Origin: Sediminibacterium ginsengisoli
Lineage (GTDB): Bacteria > Bacteroidota > Bacteroidia > Chitinophagales > Chitinophagaceae
Length of the DNA stretch: 64,000 nucleotides
Direction of reading: 5' to 3'
Assembly (NCBI GenBank): GCA_945865545.1
Contig: CAMBEQ010000003.1
Span: forward strand, 30,631 to 94,630
This document shows positions 1-11,014 of this stretch, piece by piece; position 1 is the stretch's first letter, and the number at the start of each line of letters is the position of its first letter. Under the pieces are notes generated by a model. The model had not been told where the DNA came from. It saw nothing but the letters and a program-made list of their open reading frames with translations, and searched no databases. The position numbers were made by a program, and so were the translations under genes.

Positions 1-244
1 CATTGTTAATAATTAAAGTGATTTTTACCACTTGTTCACACAAATTAACACAATTTCCCACTTTCAAAGGCTAAAACAGGGGTTCTAGTTTTCCACAAGT
101 AATAAACCAAGCTGAAAATCAATACAGTAGGGCAATTCCATCTATTTTGTATGAATTGTATAGGTTGATGCTGTGTATTGCTGTGGAAAAGCCCATTTTT
201 TATGTGAAAAACAGGTGAATTAGCATGAAAATCAAGGCAATATG
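1..244. other. Non-coding leader region upstream of queA
   Basis: This AT-rich stretch has no convincing gene. It contains TTTTCCACA at 89-97, its inverted copy TGTGGAAAA at 182-190 and a weaker TTGTTCACA at 32-40; the first two differ from the DnaA-box consensus by one base. That alone does not make it an origin. Confidence 0.4.
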
Positions 245-252
245 TACCTTTA
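245..252 (+). promoter_or_regulatory. Bacteroidota -7 box of queA
   Basis: TACCTTTA fits TAnnTTTG with one mismatch. It ends 5 bases before the queA ATG, so the transcript should begin at or next to the start codon. No TTG -33 element is seen at the usual distance. Confidence 0.5.
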
Positions 253-256
253 GGGC

Positions 257-1612
257 ATGATTGAACGTCCAAGCCTTCCTATTCAAGCATTTGATTATGA
301 TTTGCCAGATCATTGTATTGCCTATACCCCAGCTATCCATCGGTCAGATAGTAAGCTATTGGTTTGGGACAAAGAGATAATTGCGGAAAGCACTTATGCG
401 CATATCGCAGATTTTATTCCAGAAAAATCTACTTTGCTTTTTAACAACAGTAAAGTAATCGCAGCTAGAATTTTATTTGAAAAAAATAATAAAACCGAAA
501 CTCCTTTTGCCAATACTAGTGATTTAAAAGAATCGAATTCGAATAGTGCCAACAAAAATGACAATAGCATTATAGAAATTTTTTGCTTGGAGCCTAGCAT
601 TCGTTATAGCCCCGTGGCCATAGCCATGCAAGCCACAAAAAAAGTAGAATGGATTTGTTTAGTAGGAGGTGCTAAAAAATGGAAGGAAGGGGGGCTCGAA
701 AAAAGTTTTCAGCTACGGGATAAAAAAATAATAGTACAAGCTAAAAAAATAGAAGCTATAGATGGAAAATTTTTAATTGAATTTTCTTGGGAAGACGATA
801 TTCATTTTTCTGAAATTATTGAGCAGATTGGAAATATACCACTCCCCCCTTATATACAAAGGGCTACCACAATTGAAGACAAAGATAGATACCAGACCAC
901 TTATGCAATAGAAGAGGGATCCGTAGCAGCTCCCACGGCTGGCTTACATTTTACTAAAGATATATTCGATGCATTGGCTGCAAAAAAAATTAACAGTCAA
1001 TTTCTTACTTTACATGTTGGGGCGGGAACTTTTCTACCCGTAAAAACAGAAGATATTAGCGATCACCCCATGCATGCTGAATTTTTTGAAGTGCCTAAAT
1101 CGATTATTGAATTTTTCTTACAAAAAGAATTTGAAAAAGAGAAACTTGAAAATAATCAAAAGCCTACTCCTATTATTTCAGTAGGGACCACCTCCCTTCG
1201 TACTATTGAATCCTTGTATTGGTTAGGTGTTAAAATTATTCACTTAAAAAAAACAGCCTCCTTAGAACAATTAAACTCCTTTCATTTAAAACTACTGCAA
1301 TGGGACGCTTATGATTTAAATGAATTAAATATATCTAACAAAGAAGCGCTAAGCGCTTTATTAGATTGGATGGAATTAAAAAACTTAACTAAATTAATCG
1401 CCAGCACTGAATTAATGATTATTCCAGGCTATTCCTTTAGACTTTGCAACGGGTTGATTACAAATTTTCATCAACCTAAATCTACCCTATTACTTATTAT
1501 TGCTGCTATTACTGGAGACCAATGGAAAAATATTTACAAACACGCAATTGAAAACCAATATCGTTTTTTAAGCTACGGAGACGGCTCGCTTTTATGGATG
1601 CCTAACCATTAG
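257..1612 (+). CDS. queA: S-adenosylmethionine:tRNA ribosyltransferase-isomerase (QueA family), long form
   Basis: QueA moves the ribosyl part of SAM onto 7-aminomethyl-7-deazaguanine in tRNA, the step that gives epoxyqueuosine. The family is seen in the opening block (IQAFDYDLPDHCIAYTPA), the AAPTAGLHFT motif near residue 230, HVGAGTF near 255 and SVGTTSLRT near 305. At 451 residues it is about 100 longer than classical QueA of about 350. Part of the excess is a low-complexity Asn/Ser/Lys insertion around residues 75-100, and more lies around 285-300 and 325-375. Bacteroidota often have a second, longer QueA-like paralogue, so this copy may not be the canonical enzyme. The ATG at 257 follows directly on the -7 box. 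The gene converges on the histidine kinase and overlaps its end by 11 bases. Family certain, exact substrate less so. Confidence 0.88.
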   Translation: MIERPSLPIQAFDYDLPDHCIAYTPAIHRSDSKLLVWDKEIIAESTYAHIADFIPEKSTLLFNNSKVIAARILFEKNNKTETPFANTSDLKESNSNSANKNDNSIIEIFCLEPSIRYSPVAIAMQATKKVEWICLVGGAKKWKEGGLEKSFQLRDKKIIVQAKKIEAIDGKFLIEFSWEDDIHFSEIIEQIGNIPLPPYIQRATTIEDKDRYQTTYAIEEGSVAAPTAGLHFTKDIFDALAAKKINSQFLTLHVGAGTFLPVKTEDISDHPMHAEFFEVPKSIIEFFLQKEFEKEKLENNQKPTPIISVGTTSLRTIESLYWLGVKIIHLKKTASLEQLNSFHLKLLQWDAYDLNELNISNKEALSALLDWMELKNLTKLIASTELMIIPGYSFRLCNGLITNFHQPKSTLLLIIAAITGDQWKNIYKHAIENQYRFLSYGDGSLLWMPNH

Positions 1613-2915
1613 GTAATACCACTTCAATGGAAGTGCCTTTGCCCAATTCACTTTTTACTTGAATGTTGCCTTTGTGGGAATCGACCACCCATTTCACATA
1701 ACTCATTCCTAAGCCATACCCTTTTACGTCGTGCACATTGCCTGAATGAGCCCTATAAAACTTTTCAAAAATATGCTTTATCGCATCCGCATTCATTCCA
1801 ATGCCTTTGTCTTCGATGGTAATGTACATTCTATTATTTACCGACCTAGTCTTGATGACAATATCAATGGTGTCTTTTGCATACTTAATGGCATTGTCAA
1901 TTAAATTAGATAGCACATGCAATAAGTGCTCTTCATCCACTTCAATAGTGGCTGGATTGGCTTCTAATATAGTTTGCACATTGGAGGGTTTGCTTTCCAA
2001 CTGTAGTTTAAAACTATCTACCACCCCCTGAATTAAATCATGTATATCGGTGGGTTGTTTTGTTAACTCATTTTCCTTTTTATCTAATTGTGCTGCTTGT
2101 AAAATAATTTCTACATGTTTATTCATGCGCACATTTTCTTCCTTAATAATATTTATAAAATATTCAATCGATTTTGGATCGGTATTTACTTTTGAACTTC
2201 TTAATGCATCCACCGCCAAGGAAATCGTAGCTAATGGTGTTTTCAATTCATGAGTCATGTTATTGATAAAATCTCTTTTAATTTCTACCAATTTTCTTTG
2301 AGACAATAATGATCTAATGGTAATGAAAAAAGCAGCCAGTACCACTATTATAAATAAAACCACCCCAACAATTACCCACTGTAAAGCATGTAATAAATAC
2401 AATCTCACATTGGGCATGACTATAATAATAGATTCAAAAGGGCCGGATGGCTCTATCACATCCTGAGGTATTACGGACACCCTGCTTTGTAAACTATTCT
2501 CTTCATCCGTAAATACATCTTCAAACTTGTTACTCTTTAATTCAATATTTCCCTTTTTATCCGCTACGGCAAACTCAAATTGTACATCACCTAATCCATA
2601 CTTTCCTAATGCGATTCTAATTTTTAAATTGATTTCTTCCCGACTATAGGTATCTGCTATAGTGTTTTCATCAAAACTATGTAAATGATAATCATCGTTT
2701 AAGCCTAATGCTTTTTTGGGCAAATGAAATGACAAGCCACTATTCATTTTTCTCGCAATTTCATTGGAAACCATTACACCTGACTGATTCAACTTGTCAG
2801 ACAATTGATTTTTAGATAAGATGAGCAAGCCTTGCAGCCAAGTTATTTGAATAAATAAGATTCCCAAAATGGACAATCCTATTAAAGTAAATATAATTGG
2901 AAATGTTTTCTTCAT
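1602..2915 (-). CDS. Membrane sensor histidine kinase (HisKA-HATPase_c)
   Basis: This is a two-component sensor kinase of the inner membrane. Hydrophobic segments at residues 7-30 and 177-200 bracket a periplasmic sensor region of about 145 residues with no recognisable fold. The H-box is MTHELKTP, with the phosphorylated histidine at 222. The N-box (NLIDNAIKY), a DKGIGM G1 box and a GYGLGMSYV G2 box follow. No HAMP domain is obvious between the second membrane segment and the H-box. No response regulator lies beside it: the neighbours are queA, which converges on it, and atpC. The OmpR-type regulator at 63229 is also without a kinase and could be the partner, as in the RprX/RprY type of pair; that pairing is inference. 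The signal it senses is unknown. Confidence 0.93.
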   Translation of the reverse strand: MKKTFPIIFTLIGLSILGILFIQITWLQGLLILSKNQLSDKLNQSGVMVSNEIARKMNSGLSFHLPKKALGLNDDYHLHSFDENTIADTYSREEINLKIRIALGKYGLGDVQFEFAVADKKGNIELKSNKFEDVFTDEENSLQSRVSVIPQDVIEPSGPFESIIIVMPNVRLYLLHALQWVIVGVVLFIIVVLAAFFITIRSLLSQRKLVEIKRDFINNMTHELKTPLATISLAVDALRSSKVNTDPKSIEYFINIIKEENVRMNKHVEIILQAAQLDKKENELTKQPTDIHDLIQGVVDSFKLQLESKPSNVQTILEANPATIEVDEEHLLHVLSNLIDNAIKYAKDTIDIVIKTRSVNNRMYITIEDKGIGMNADAIKHIFEKFYRAHSGNVHDVKGYGLGMSYVKWVVDSHKGNIQVKSELGKGTSIEVVLPNG

Positions 2916-2952
2916 AGCGCAAGCATCGACCCAGGTTTTGGGTATGTGAATA

Positions 2953-2986
2953 TAAAAAAAATCCCGGCTACCTATGGCAACCGGGA
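2953..2986 (-). terminator. Intrinsic terminator of atpD-atpC
   Basis: Read on the minus strand, an 11-bp stem (arms 2962-2972 and 2976-2986, 3-base loop) is followed by eight T. Two of the pairs are G-U only in the minus-strand RNA and would be mismatches in the plus-strand RNA, so it is oriented to end atpDC transcription just before the kinase gene. Confidence 0.85.
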
Positions 2987-3029
2987 CAATTATTTATAAT
3001 AGTAGCTATTTTTTAACAGATTGGGTTGG

Positions 3030-3275
3030 CTATAAAACGCCTTCCACTAAAACAGTTGCTTTATTATTGATCACTTCTACAAATCCACCTTGAATGGCAT
3101 ACATTTCTGAAGGCATCCCTTTTTTTAACACTTTCACCTGACCCACCCCTAAAGCACTCACCAAAGGCGCGTGTTTATCCAATACTTCAAACAAGCCATC
3201 AATGCCCGGCAATTGAACGCCTTGCACATCGCCACTGAATAGTTTTTTTTCTGGTGTTAATATTTCCAATAACAT
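3030..3275 (-). CDS. atpC: F1Fo ATP synthase epsilon subunit, short form
   Basis: The epsilon subunit belongs to the central stalk of the F1Fo ATP synthase and couples rotation to catalysis. The N-terminal beta-sandwich is clear: LEILTPEKKLFSGDVQGVQ at the start, then PGIDGLFEVLDKHAPLVSAL. At 81 residues it stops after that domain and lacks the C-terminal helical pair that inhibits ATP hydrolysis in E. coli epsilon (about 139 residues). Short epsilons are usual in Bacteroidota. It lies 30 bases after atpD in the same transcript, and the two are separate from the other atp genes, none of which is in the window. Confidence 0.95.
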   Translation of the reverse strand: MLLEILTPEKKLFSGDVQGVQLPGIDGLFEVLDKHAPLVSALGVGQVKVLKKGMPSEMYAIQGGFVEVINNKATVLVEGVL

Positions 3276-3305
3276 GAAAGCTGTTTAAGTAATCGAAATT
3301 TATAA

Positions 3306-4811
<1,506 letters not shown>

Positions 4812-4823
4812 CTATTTCGGTTG

Positions 4824-4853
4824 CAAAGGTAAGGCATTGTAGCTTTATTGCAA
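4824..4853 (-). promoter_or_regulatory. Promoter of atpD-atpC
   Basis: On the minus strand TTG (4851-4853) is followed after 19 bases by TACCTTTG (4824-4831), a full match to the Bacteroidota TTG-n-TAnnTTTG promoter. The -7 box ends 19 bases before the atpD ATG. The -33 element lies inside the last codons of glpF. Confidence 0.8.
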
Positions 4854-5555
4854 AAATTGTACGTAGATAAAAGCAGCTAAAATTCCCCCCACAATGGGGC
4901 CTAAAACAGGCACAGCCGCATAACCCCAATCACTGCTCCCTTTTCCCTTGATAGGCAGGATAAAGTGCATAATTCTAGGTCCCAAATCCCTGGCTGGATT
5001 GATGGCCCAACCGGTAGGTCCGCCCAGTCCAAAGCCAATTCCACCCACCAATAAGGATACCGGCAAGGCAGACAAAGCGCCTAAATCGGAACTGGCAGGC
5101 TTTAAGAAAAATATGCCTAATAAAAAGACCATGGTAGCCAATGTTTCTACTATAAAATTTTGAGGCAAATTACGTATGGAAGGTCCTGTTGCAAAAACAG
5201 CCAATTGCGCTCCTTGATCTTTGGACTCATTGAATTGATCTTTATAAATCATCCAAACAATGAAAGCGCCCAACATAGCCCCTAACATTTGGGCCAATAT
5301 ATAAGAAGGGACCAAGGCCCAACTAAATTTTCCAGCACTGGCGAGTGCAATAGTAACTGCTGGATTTAAATGACCACCACTAATACTACTTGTAGCATAC
5401 ACACCAATAAAAACTGCAATCACCCAACCGAGTACAATGGTCACCAAGCCACCATTGTTTCCTTTGGTATTAGGTAAAATATTATTGGCGACAACGCCAT
5501 CTCCGATAGTTACTACCAACGCGGTTCCTAATATTTCTGCTACAAATGGTGTCAT
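4845..5555 (-). CDS. glpF: Glycerol uptake facilitator / aquaporin (MIP family)
   Basis: MIP channels let small neutral solutes, here probably glycerol, cross the inner membrane. Both pore motifs are present: GGHLNPAVTIAL near residue 62 and GWAINPARDLGPR near residue 187. An Asp after NPAR is typical of the glycerol-conducting GlpF branch, whereas water channels often have Ser. Six hydrophobic membrane segments fit the 236-residue length. It follows glpK by 65 bases on the same strand, so uptake and phosphorylation are encoded together. No GlpR-type repressor or glpD is in the window. Confidence 0.93.
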   Translation of the reverse strand: MTPFVAEILGTALVVTIGDGVVANNILPNTKGNNGGLVTIVLGWVIAVFIGVYATSSISGGHLNPAVTIALASAGKFSWALVPSYILAQMLGAMLGAFIVWMIYKDQFNESKDQGAQLAVFATGPSIRNLPQNFIVETLATMVFLLGIFFLKPASSDLGALSALPVSLLVGGIGFGLGGPTGWAINPARDLGPRIMHFILPIKGKGSSDWGYAAVPVLGPIVGGILAAFIYVQFLQ

Positions 5556-5620
5556 GTGTTTTTATTTTTGTTAAATATTAAGTTAAATTATAAAATCTAA
5601 AAAAGTACAATAAATTTTGA

Positions 5621-7105
5621 TTACCAATTATTTGTTGCTTTAATGGCTCTTTCCCAACCTTGAATCCACTCCGATCTTTGCTCCTTTTTTACAGTGGGCT
5701 CAAATATTTGATCTATTTGCCATTTTGATCTTAATTCTTCTATGTCTTTCCAAAAACCAACTGCCAAGCCTGCCAAATACGCAGCGCCGAGTGCGGTAGT
5801 TTCTACCATGGTTGGACGAATTACTTTAGTGTTGACAATTTCAGATTGAAACTGCATGAGTAAATTATTATGGGTGGCTCCTCCATCTACTCTTAATTCA
5901 GCAATGGGAATGCCCGAATCGGCTTCCATCGCTTTTAATAAATCATAACTTTGAAAGGCAATACTTTCTAAAGCAGCCCGTGCAATATGTGCCGAAGTAG
6001 TTCCTCTTGTAATACCCACAATAGTTCCTCTTGCATGTTGATTCCAATAGGGCGCCCCTAGTCCTGCAAAAGCAGGTACTAAATAAACCCCATCGGTGCT
6101 ATCCACTTCTTTGGCTAAAGCTTCTACCTCCGATGAATTTCTAATTAAATGCAAGCCATCTCTTAACCATTGTACCACAGCACCTCCTATAAATACACTA
6201 CCCTCTAAAGCATAATAAGTATGCCCATTCATTTGTAAAGCAATGGTAGTTAATAAATTATTTTTTGAACTTACTGCTTTTTCTCCCGTGTGCATTAACA
6301 TAAAACAACCTGTACCATAAGTATTCTTTACCATACCAGGCGAAGTACACATTTGTCCAAACAAGGCAGATTGTTGATCCCCTGCAATGCCTGCAATAGG
6401 AATTTCATGATGAGCAAATAATTGTGTGGTATGTCCGTACACTTCACTGCTACTTTTAACTTCTGGCAACATCGCTGCTGGCACATCTAATATTTTTAAT
6501 AATTCTGCATCCCATTGTAAAGAATGTATATTAAAAAGCATAGTACGTGACGCATTGGTCACATCTGTTACATGCACTTTTCCATTGGTTAATTTCCAAA
6601 CCAACCAGGAATCAATGGTACCAAATAAAAGTTCACCCTTATTGGCTAAATCTCTTGCTCCAACTACATTATCTAAAATCCATTTTATTTTTGACCCAGA
6701 AAAATAAGCATCAATTACTAAGCCTGTTTTTTCTTGAATCAATGCTGCCTTACCCTGTTTTTTTAATTCGTCACAAAAATCAGAAGTACGCCTATCTTGC
6801 CAAACAATAGCATTGTAAACAGGTTGCCCAGTAATTTTATTCCATACTACTGTGGTTTCTCTTTGATTGGTAATTCCAATGGCAGCAATATCTTGTATCG
6901 ATAATCCTTTCATGCTTATAGCCTCAGTGGCTACCCCCATTTGTGTACTCCATATTTCTAAGGGATCATGCTCGACCCAACCTGGCTTAGGAAAAATTTG
7001 TTTAAATTCTTTTTGAGCAGTGGAGTGAATTTGTCCTTGGTGATCGAATAACATAGCACGACTACTGGTCGTGCCCTGATCAAAGGCTAAGATAAATTTT
7101 GACAT
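5621..7105 (-). CDS. glpK: Glycerol kinase
   Basis: Glycerol kinase phosphorylates glycerol to sn-glycerol 3-phosphate in the cytoplasm, trapping what the channel encoded downstream lets in. This FGGY-family protein has the N-terminal phosphate loop [18 protein letters not shown], the glycerol-contact region [13 protein letters not shown] and IVWQDRRT, the [13 protein letters not shown] segment near residue 245 and the C-terminal [16 protein letters not shown] motif. The length of 494 is standard. It is the first gene of glpK-glpF. Confidence 0.97.
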   Translation of the reverse strand: MSKFILAFDQGTTSSRAMLFDHQGQIHSTAQKEFKQIFPKPGWVEHDPLEIWSTQMGVATEAISMKGLSIQDIAAIGITNQRETTVVWNKITGQPVYNAIVWQDRRTSDFCDELKKQGKAALIQEKTGLVIDAYFSGSKIKWILDNVVGARDLANKGELLFGTIDSWLVWKLTNGKVHVTDVTNASRTMLFNIHSLQWDAELLKILDVPAAMLPEVKSSSEVYGHTTQLFAHHEIPIAGIAGDQQSALFGQMCTSPGMVKNTYGTGCFMLMHTGEKAVSSKNNLLTTIALQMNGHTYYALEGSVFIGGAVVQWLRDGLHLIRNSSEVEALAKEVDSTDGVYLVPAFAGLGAPYWNQHARGTIVGITRGTTSAHIARAALESIAFQSYDLLKAMEADSGIPIAELRVDGGATHNNLLMQFQSEIVNTKVIRPTMVETTALGAAYLAGLAVGFWKDIEELRSKWQIDQIFEPTVKKEQRSEWIQGWERAIKATNNW

Positions 7106-7151
7106 GAAAAAGCAATTATTAGATTGTAATATAAAAAAATAATCGTAAAAA

Positions 7152-8519
7152 TTATCTTCTATTTTTTAACCAATTTTCTGGATCAAAGAAAACCCCTTTT
7201 TCATTGTTAATCATTAATAATAAAGCGCCTTCGCCGTCTAAATTGATACCCGACTTACCAAGCAAAGTGCCTGCGCGAACTTCCTGACCTACATTCACAT
7301 TGATGCTACTTAAATGCGTATAAGTAGAGAAATATTTTCCATGTTGTACAAAAACAGTCAAGTCGCCATTAATGTCGCCTGTATATTTTACAATTCCATT
7401 GGCCAAACTTTTTACAGAAGTACCTTTTGGCAATGCCAACTCAATGCCATCACTTTTTCGATTTAATTTGGTGCCTGGTATATTTTCAACACCAAAATGG
7501 ATGTATACATTTCCTTTATCCACTGGCCATGGTAAATTTCCTTTATTATTTTCAAAAGAGATGGATGCTTCTCTGCCCTCTTCGGTGGTTTCCAATGCCG
7601 AATAGGGACGATTATCGGTGGTGCTAGTTAATCCGCCTTCTGCATTAACGACTTTCGTATTTTTAGTAGTTGCTTTAGAAGTAGAAGGCGCTTCTGCGTT
7701 GGATTTGACATTGGCTTTATTAGCGGCATCATTGGCTGCTCTTGATTTAGCAATTCTTTCTTTTTCTTTTCTTTCCGCTTCCAAAGTTTCACGTCGAATA
7801 ATGGTTAATAAGGCAGATTGCATTTTTCTTCTTTGCGCTTCTTTTTGTCGAACCTGTGCACTAATTTCCTGCTCTTTATTTTTTAATTGCTTAACAATTT
7901 TATCTTGTTCTTTACGGTCGTCCACCAACACTTTTAGTTGTTCACTTTGAACTGTTAATGTTTTTAATCGATCTTTTTTATTAGAACCCAATTGAGTTAT
8001 TTTGACATTTAGGTCTTGTTGAGATAAGTCAATGGTACGTGCTTGCGCTTCTCTATTTTGTCTATAACTTTTTAAATAAGTGATTCTTTTAACCGCATCA
8101 TTAAAACTATTGGCAGAAAATAAAAAATTAAGATACTCATACCCACTTCTGCTCTTGTAAGCAAAAATGATACTTTTTTGGTATTTAGACTTTAAGGTAT
8201 CTAAGTCTTTATTTAATTTTTGAACATCCAATTGATTTGTAAATATGGCGTCATCCAATAGCTTCACTTGTTTGGCAATGCCTTTAATTAAAGCTTCCCT
8301 TTTTGCAATTTTACTATGAATAACTGCCAACTGACCTAGTGAATTTTTTTTATTTTTCTTTGTTTGTTCCAGCAATTTATTCAATTCGTCAATTTCTTTT
8401 CGAATGGCTTGCGTCTCTTTTTGCAAATCGTCTCTTGACAAATTATCTTGAGCAATAACAGGCATAGAAGTGCTTCCTAAAAAAATAATAAACAGAATAA
8501 CTCTTTTTATGCTCATCAT
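7152..8519 (-). CDS. EnvC-like murein hydrolase activator (coiled coil plus degenerate LytM domain)
   Basis: An N-terminal signal peptide ends near residue 23 (MPVIAQ). A long coiled coil with many Lys and Glu follows to about residue 250, then a linker rich in Ala, Asn and Thr, and a C-terminal LytM/M23 domain from about residue 335. The zinc ligands of active M23 peptidases are missing. The segment where a ligand His is expected reads [15 protein letters not shown], and the final HxH is replaced by ALLLMI; only the TYTHLS His remains. That is the pattern of EnvC-type activators, which switch on amidases at the septum and do not cut peptidoglycan themselves. It follows the DUF4292 gene by 7 bases. 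Fold certain; amidase-activator role inferred from the lost ligands and from the family. Confidence 0.85.
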   Translation of the reverse strand: MMSIKRVILFIIFLGSTSMPVIAQDNLSRDDLQKETQAIRKEIDELNKLLEQTKKNKKNSLGQLAVIHSKIAKREALIKGIAKQVKLLDDAIFTNQLDVQKLNKDLDTLKSKYQKSIIFAYKSRSGYEYLNFLFSANSFNDAVKRITYLKSYRQNREAQARTIDLSQQDLNVKITQLGSNKKDRLKTLTVQSEQLKVLVDDRKEQDKIVKQLKNKEQEISAQVRQKEAQRRKMQSALLTIIRRETLEAERKEKERIAKSRAANDAANKANVKSNAEAPSTSKATTKNTKVVNAEGGLTSTTDNRPYSALETTEEGREASISFENNKGNLPWPVDKGNVYIHFGVENIPGTKLNRKSDGIELALPKGTSVKSLANGIVKYTGDINGDLTVFVQHGKYFSTYTHLSSINVNVGQEVRAGTLLGKSGINLDGEGALLLMINNEKGVFFDPENWLKNRR

Positions 8520-8526
8520 TTATAAC

Positions 8527-9354
8527 TTATTTTCTTTTCCCTGGTTTAGGTATAACAAAGGTATATTTTAATGGTTCATTAAAACTGAATTCCTTCACTT
8601 CCATACGCACTTCTAAACGAGATTGAGCCGAAATAATCAATTCCCTGTTCATTGGGAACTGATACTGGTTTACAGACACATGGTTGCTATAAGCTATAGC
8701 ACAGGTGCGGTGTTGTGCAATATCGATGTCATCTAATTTAAGTTGAAGTATTTTTGAATTGTCCTCATTTAAAACAATTAAATTTTTAAATAAGCTGCCC
8801 AACATACCCACTTCTAATTTATTATTTTTCATCTTATAGGAAACCACTTTCGCTTTTTCAATAAAAATGGGATTCCCAAGGACTAAGTCTTGAAGGGTTC
8901 CAAATGTGAATGAAATTTTTAACACTTCTTGTAAATAACTTAAGGACTTATGTTCGATATTTTTATTTTTTCTTAGGGGGTAAATTAAGTCTACGCTGTC
9001 TTTTTTTATTAGCGCCTTTAAGCCAATCACGCCCATCGCCCCTCTAATGGTAATATAAATAGCAGAATCTTTAATGAGGCTAATATTAACAATATAATTA
9101 TCGGCATTGGTGGCAGATTCGTAGTCCACTTTTAGACGAGCATTCATTGTTTTGAAGTCGATTTTTGTTTGCTCTATTTTCTCTATAATTTTTTTAACAA
9201 TAGCAGAAGAGTCTACCTTAGATACCTCGGAAAGAGATTTAATTTGTAAAGAATCTTTTTTAGAAAGTGCTTCTTTGAGTACTTGTACTTTTTTAAAAGT
9301 GGAACAAGAGACTATGAAAGTAATTGCGCCAATAAAGATTAGAATTTTTTTCAT
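8527..9354 (-). CDS. DUF4292 family lipoprotein
   Basis: I recognise this as the DUF4292 family of Bacteroidota envelope lipoproteins, function not established. The best start is the ATG at 9354; a longer reading frame begins inside dut. From there the protein has a short Lys-rich start, a hydrophobic stretch and a lipobox-like IVSC at about residues 14-17, so it should be lipidated. The rest is mainly beta-strand in character (VDYESATNADNYIVNISLIKD and similar), which would fit a LolA/LolB-like fold, though that is only a guess. It sits between dut and the envC-like gene, an order common in the phylum. Confidence 0.8.
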   Translation of the reverse strand: MKKILIFIGAITFIVSCSTFKKVQVLKEALSKKDSLQIKSLSEVSKVDSSAIVKKIIEKIEQTKIDFKTMNARLKVDYESATNADNYIVNISLIKDSAIYITIRGAMGVIGLKALIKKDSVDLIYPLRKNKNIEHKSLSYLQEVLKISFTFGTLQDLVLGNPIFIEKAKVVSYKMKNNKLEVGMLGSLFKNLIVLNEDNSKILQLKLDDIDIAQHRTCAIAYSNHVSVNQYQFPMNRELIISAQSRLEVRMEVKEFSFNEPLKYTFVIPKPGKRK

Positions 9355-9361
9355 ACTCTCT

Positions 9362-9802
9362 TTATTGTTTTCCTGTGTGCCCAAAGCCGCCTTCGCCTCT
9401 TTGAGTAATTTCTAATTCAATTACCGATTCTAAATTTGCTTTTTCTACCGCACAAAAAACTAGTTGAGCAATACGATCCCCATCTTGAATAGTTTGTATT
9501 TCGGTAGACAAATTAATTAAAATTACTTTTATTTCACCTCTATAATCAGCGTCAATGGTACCTGGTGTATTTAAACAGGTAAGTCCTTGTTTAAGCGCCA
9601 ACCCGCTTCTGGGTCTAACTTGCGCTTCATAGTTTTCTGGAATAGCTAAAAATAAACCAGTTGGAATTAAAATACGTTCCATGGGCTGCAATTGCAAGGC
9701 GAGTTCCAAATTAGCCCGAAGGTCCATACCCGAAGCACCTGAAGTCGCATAGGCAGGCAATGAATGATGACTCTTGTTTACAATTTTAATAGCAATTGAC
9801 AT
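9362..9802 (-). CDS. dut: dUTP diphosphatase
   Basis: dUTPase splits dUTP to dUMP and pyrophosphate, keeping uracil out of DNA and supplying dUMP for thymidylate synthesis. All five motifs of the trimeric family are visible: [36 protein letters not shown] with the catalytic Asp, GDRIAQLVF and, at the very end, [12 protein letters not shown] start it at the ATG at 9802; the nine bases upstream would need a TTG start. That gives 146 residues, the usual size. It lies only 7 bases before the DUF4292 start. Confidence 0.97.
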   Translation of the reverse strand: MSIAIKIVNKSHHSLPAYATSGASGMDLRANLELALQLQPMERILIPTGLFLAIPENYEAQVRPRSGLALKQGLTCLNTPGTIDADYRGEIKVILINLSTEIQTIQDGDRIAQLVFCAVEKANLESVIELEITQRGEGGFGHTGKQ

Positions 9803-9828
9803 GGTCAACAAAAATAGGTAAAATAGAA

Positions 9829-10959
9829 CTAGAAGTAAAAAATACTACCAAAACGAATGGTATTAGAAAGTGGATTTTTTGTGATGCCCCCTCCAGATGG
9901 AACTAAATAGGAAATGTTAAACTTAGACTGTTGGTATTGAAAGCTAGTACCAATAGTAAAATATTGCATATTCCCTAAGTTTTTATTATTATCTAAGAAA
10001 TAGCCTGCTCTCAAAAAAAAGCGATTAACATAATTGTACTCTATGCCTGTAGATGCTTTAATAGATTCCCCTAAAGGCATACCCTCATTGGCAGTAAAGG
10101 AATTAAACCAACTTGAAACCACGGACTGAGAAAAATAACGATTGACCGATTCTTGGTCTGAATTATTAGGACTAATTGGGACCATTAATCGGTTCACGTC
10201 TAATCCAATTTCCAATGAATTTTCGGCGTCTAATTTATTTAAATATCCAATACCCAATCCCATATTGGCAGGTATGAAATACTTTTTTGAATTATCAGTA
10301 TAACTTATTTTACCTCCTAAATTAGAAAGTAATAAACCACCGTGAAAGCCTTGAAGGTCTTCGTTTTGTTTATAAAATAAGCTAATATCACCTGACAAAG
10401 TATTGCCCGCTCTATAATTAACAGGGTTATTAATAAAGGAGCCAGTTACCAATCTTGAATAGATATACCTTAAAGTAAGTCCCATGCTTAATTGATCGGT
10501 CAATAAAACGCTATATCCAAAGTCATAACTAAATTCAGAGGGTCTTTGTGATGGAAGTGAAGTATTGCCAGATTCGTCGGTAAAATCAATATTACCTAAA
10601 CTAAAAAATCGCAAGGAACTATTGATGGCACTTATGTCATTTATTTTTTTATAATACCCTGCGCTCGCTAAATACACATCGGTCAAACCTAAATCTTTTA
10701 ACCAAGGTGTATAGTTAATTAAAAACCCTTGCTTTTCTTCCATATAGGGCAACTTAGCCGTGTTCCCAAAAAGATCATTGGCATCGGGAGACATAGCCAA
10801 AGACAAATTACCCATACCACCAGAACGCGCATCAGGAGAAATTAACATAAAAGGAACTGCCGTACTTTGAATATTTATTTTGGTTTGTGCCCAAACATTT
10901 TGATTTGAAATAAATGCAATCAATAAAAAAACAAATATTTTGAGCTTCATCTGGATCAT
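9829..10959 (-). CDS. porV: Type IX secretion outer-membrane protein PorV
   Basis: PorV is an outer-membrane beta-barrel that carries cargo from the SprA translocon to the PorU attachment complex of the type IX system. A signal peptide ends near residue 24 (NVWAQ). The family start follows: [19 protein letters not shown], then [16 protein letters not shown], and the rest alternates as barrel strands to a terminal Phe (RFGSIFYF). The length of 376 fits. Two start codons are possible, 10959 and 10950; the second gives the more typical signal peptide. It lies directly downstream of porU, and the porV-porU-gldJ neighbourhood is well known in Bacteroidota. Confidence 0.95.
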   Translation of the reverse strand: MIQMKLKIFVFLLIAFISNQNVWAQTKINIQSTAVPFMLISPDARSGGMGNLSLAMSPDANDLFGNTAKLPYMEEKQGFLINYTPWLKDLGLTDVYLASAGYYKKINDISAINSSLRFFSLGNIDFTDESGNTSLPSQRPSEFSYDFGYSVLLTDQLSMGLTLRYIYSRLVTGSFINNPVNYRAGNTLSGDISLFYKQNEDLQGFHGGLLLSNLGGKISYTDNSKKYFIPANMGLGIGYLNKLDAENSLEIGLDVNRLMVPISPNNSDQESVNRYFSQSVVSSWFNSFTANEGMPLGESIKASTGIEYNYVNRFFLRAGYFLDNNKNLGNMQYFTIGTSFQYQQSKFNISYLVPSGGGITKNPLSNTIRFGSIFYF

Positions 10960-10984
10960 AATAATAATTTCAACTTAAGAAAAT

Positions 10985-10992
10985 TAAAGGTA
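10985..10992 (-). promoter_or_regulatory. Possible internal promoter of porV
   Basis: Minus-strand TACCTTTA fits the -7 consensus with one mismatch and lies about 26-35 bases before the possible porV starts, in the gap after porU. No TTG -33 element is at a good distance. Confidence 0.4.
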
Positions 10993-11014
10993 CAAAATTC
11001 ATTTATAGTAGTCG

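Noticed and set aside
45..272. Minus-strand open frame of 75 codons upstream of queA
   Set aside because: It has no family match or codon pattern and covers the queA promoter.
1602..1612. Tail overlap of queA and the kinase as a possible frameshift
   Set aside because: Both proteins end in their normal family context, so this is simple convergent overlap; the same holds at 57539-57542.
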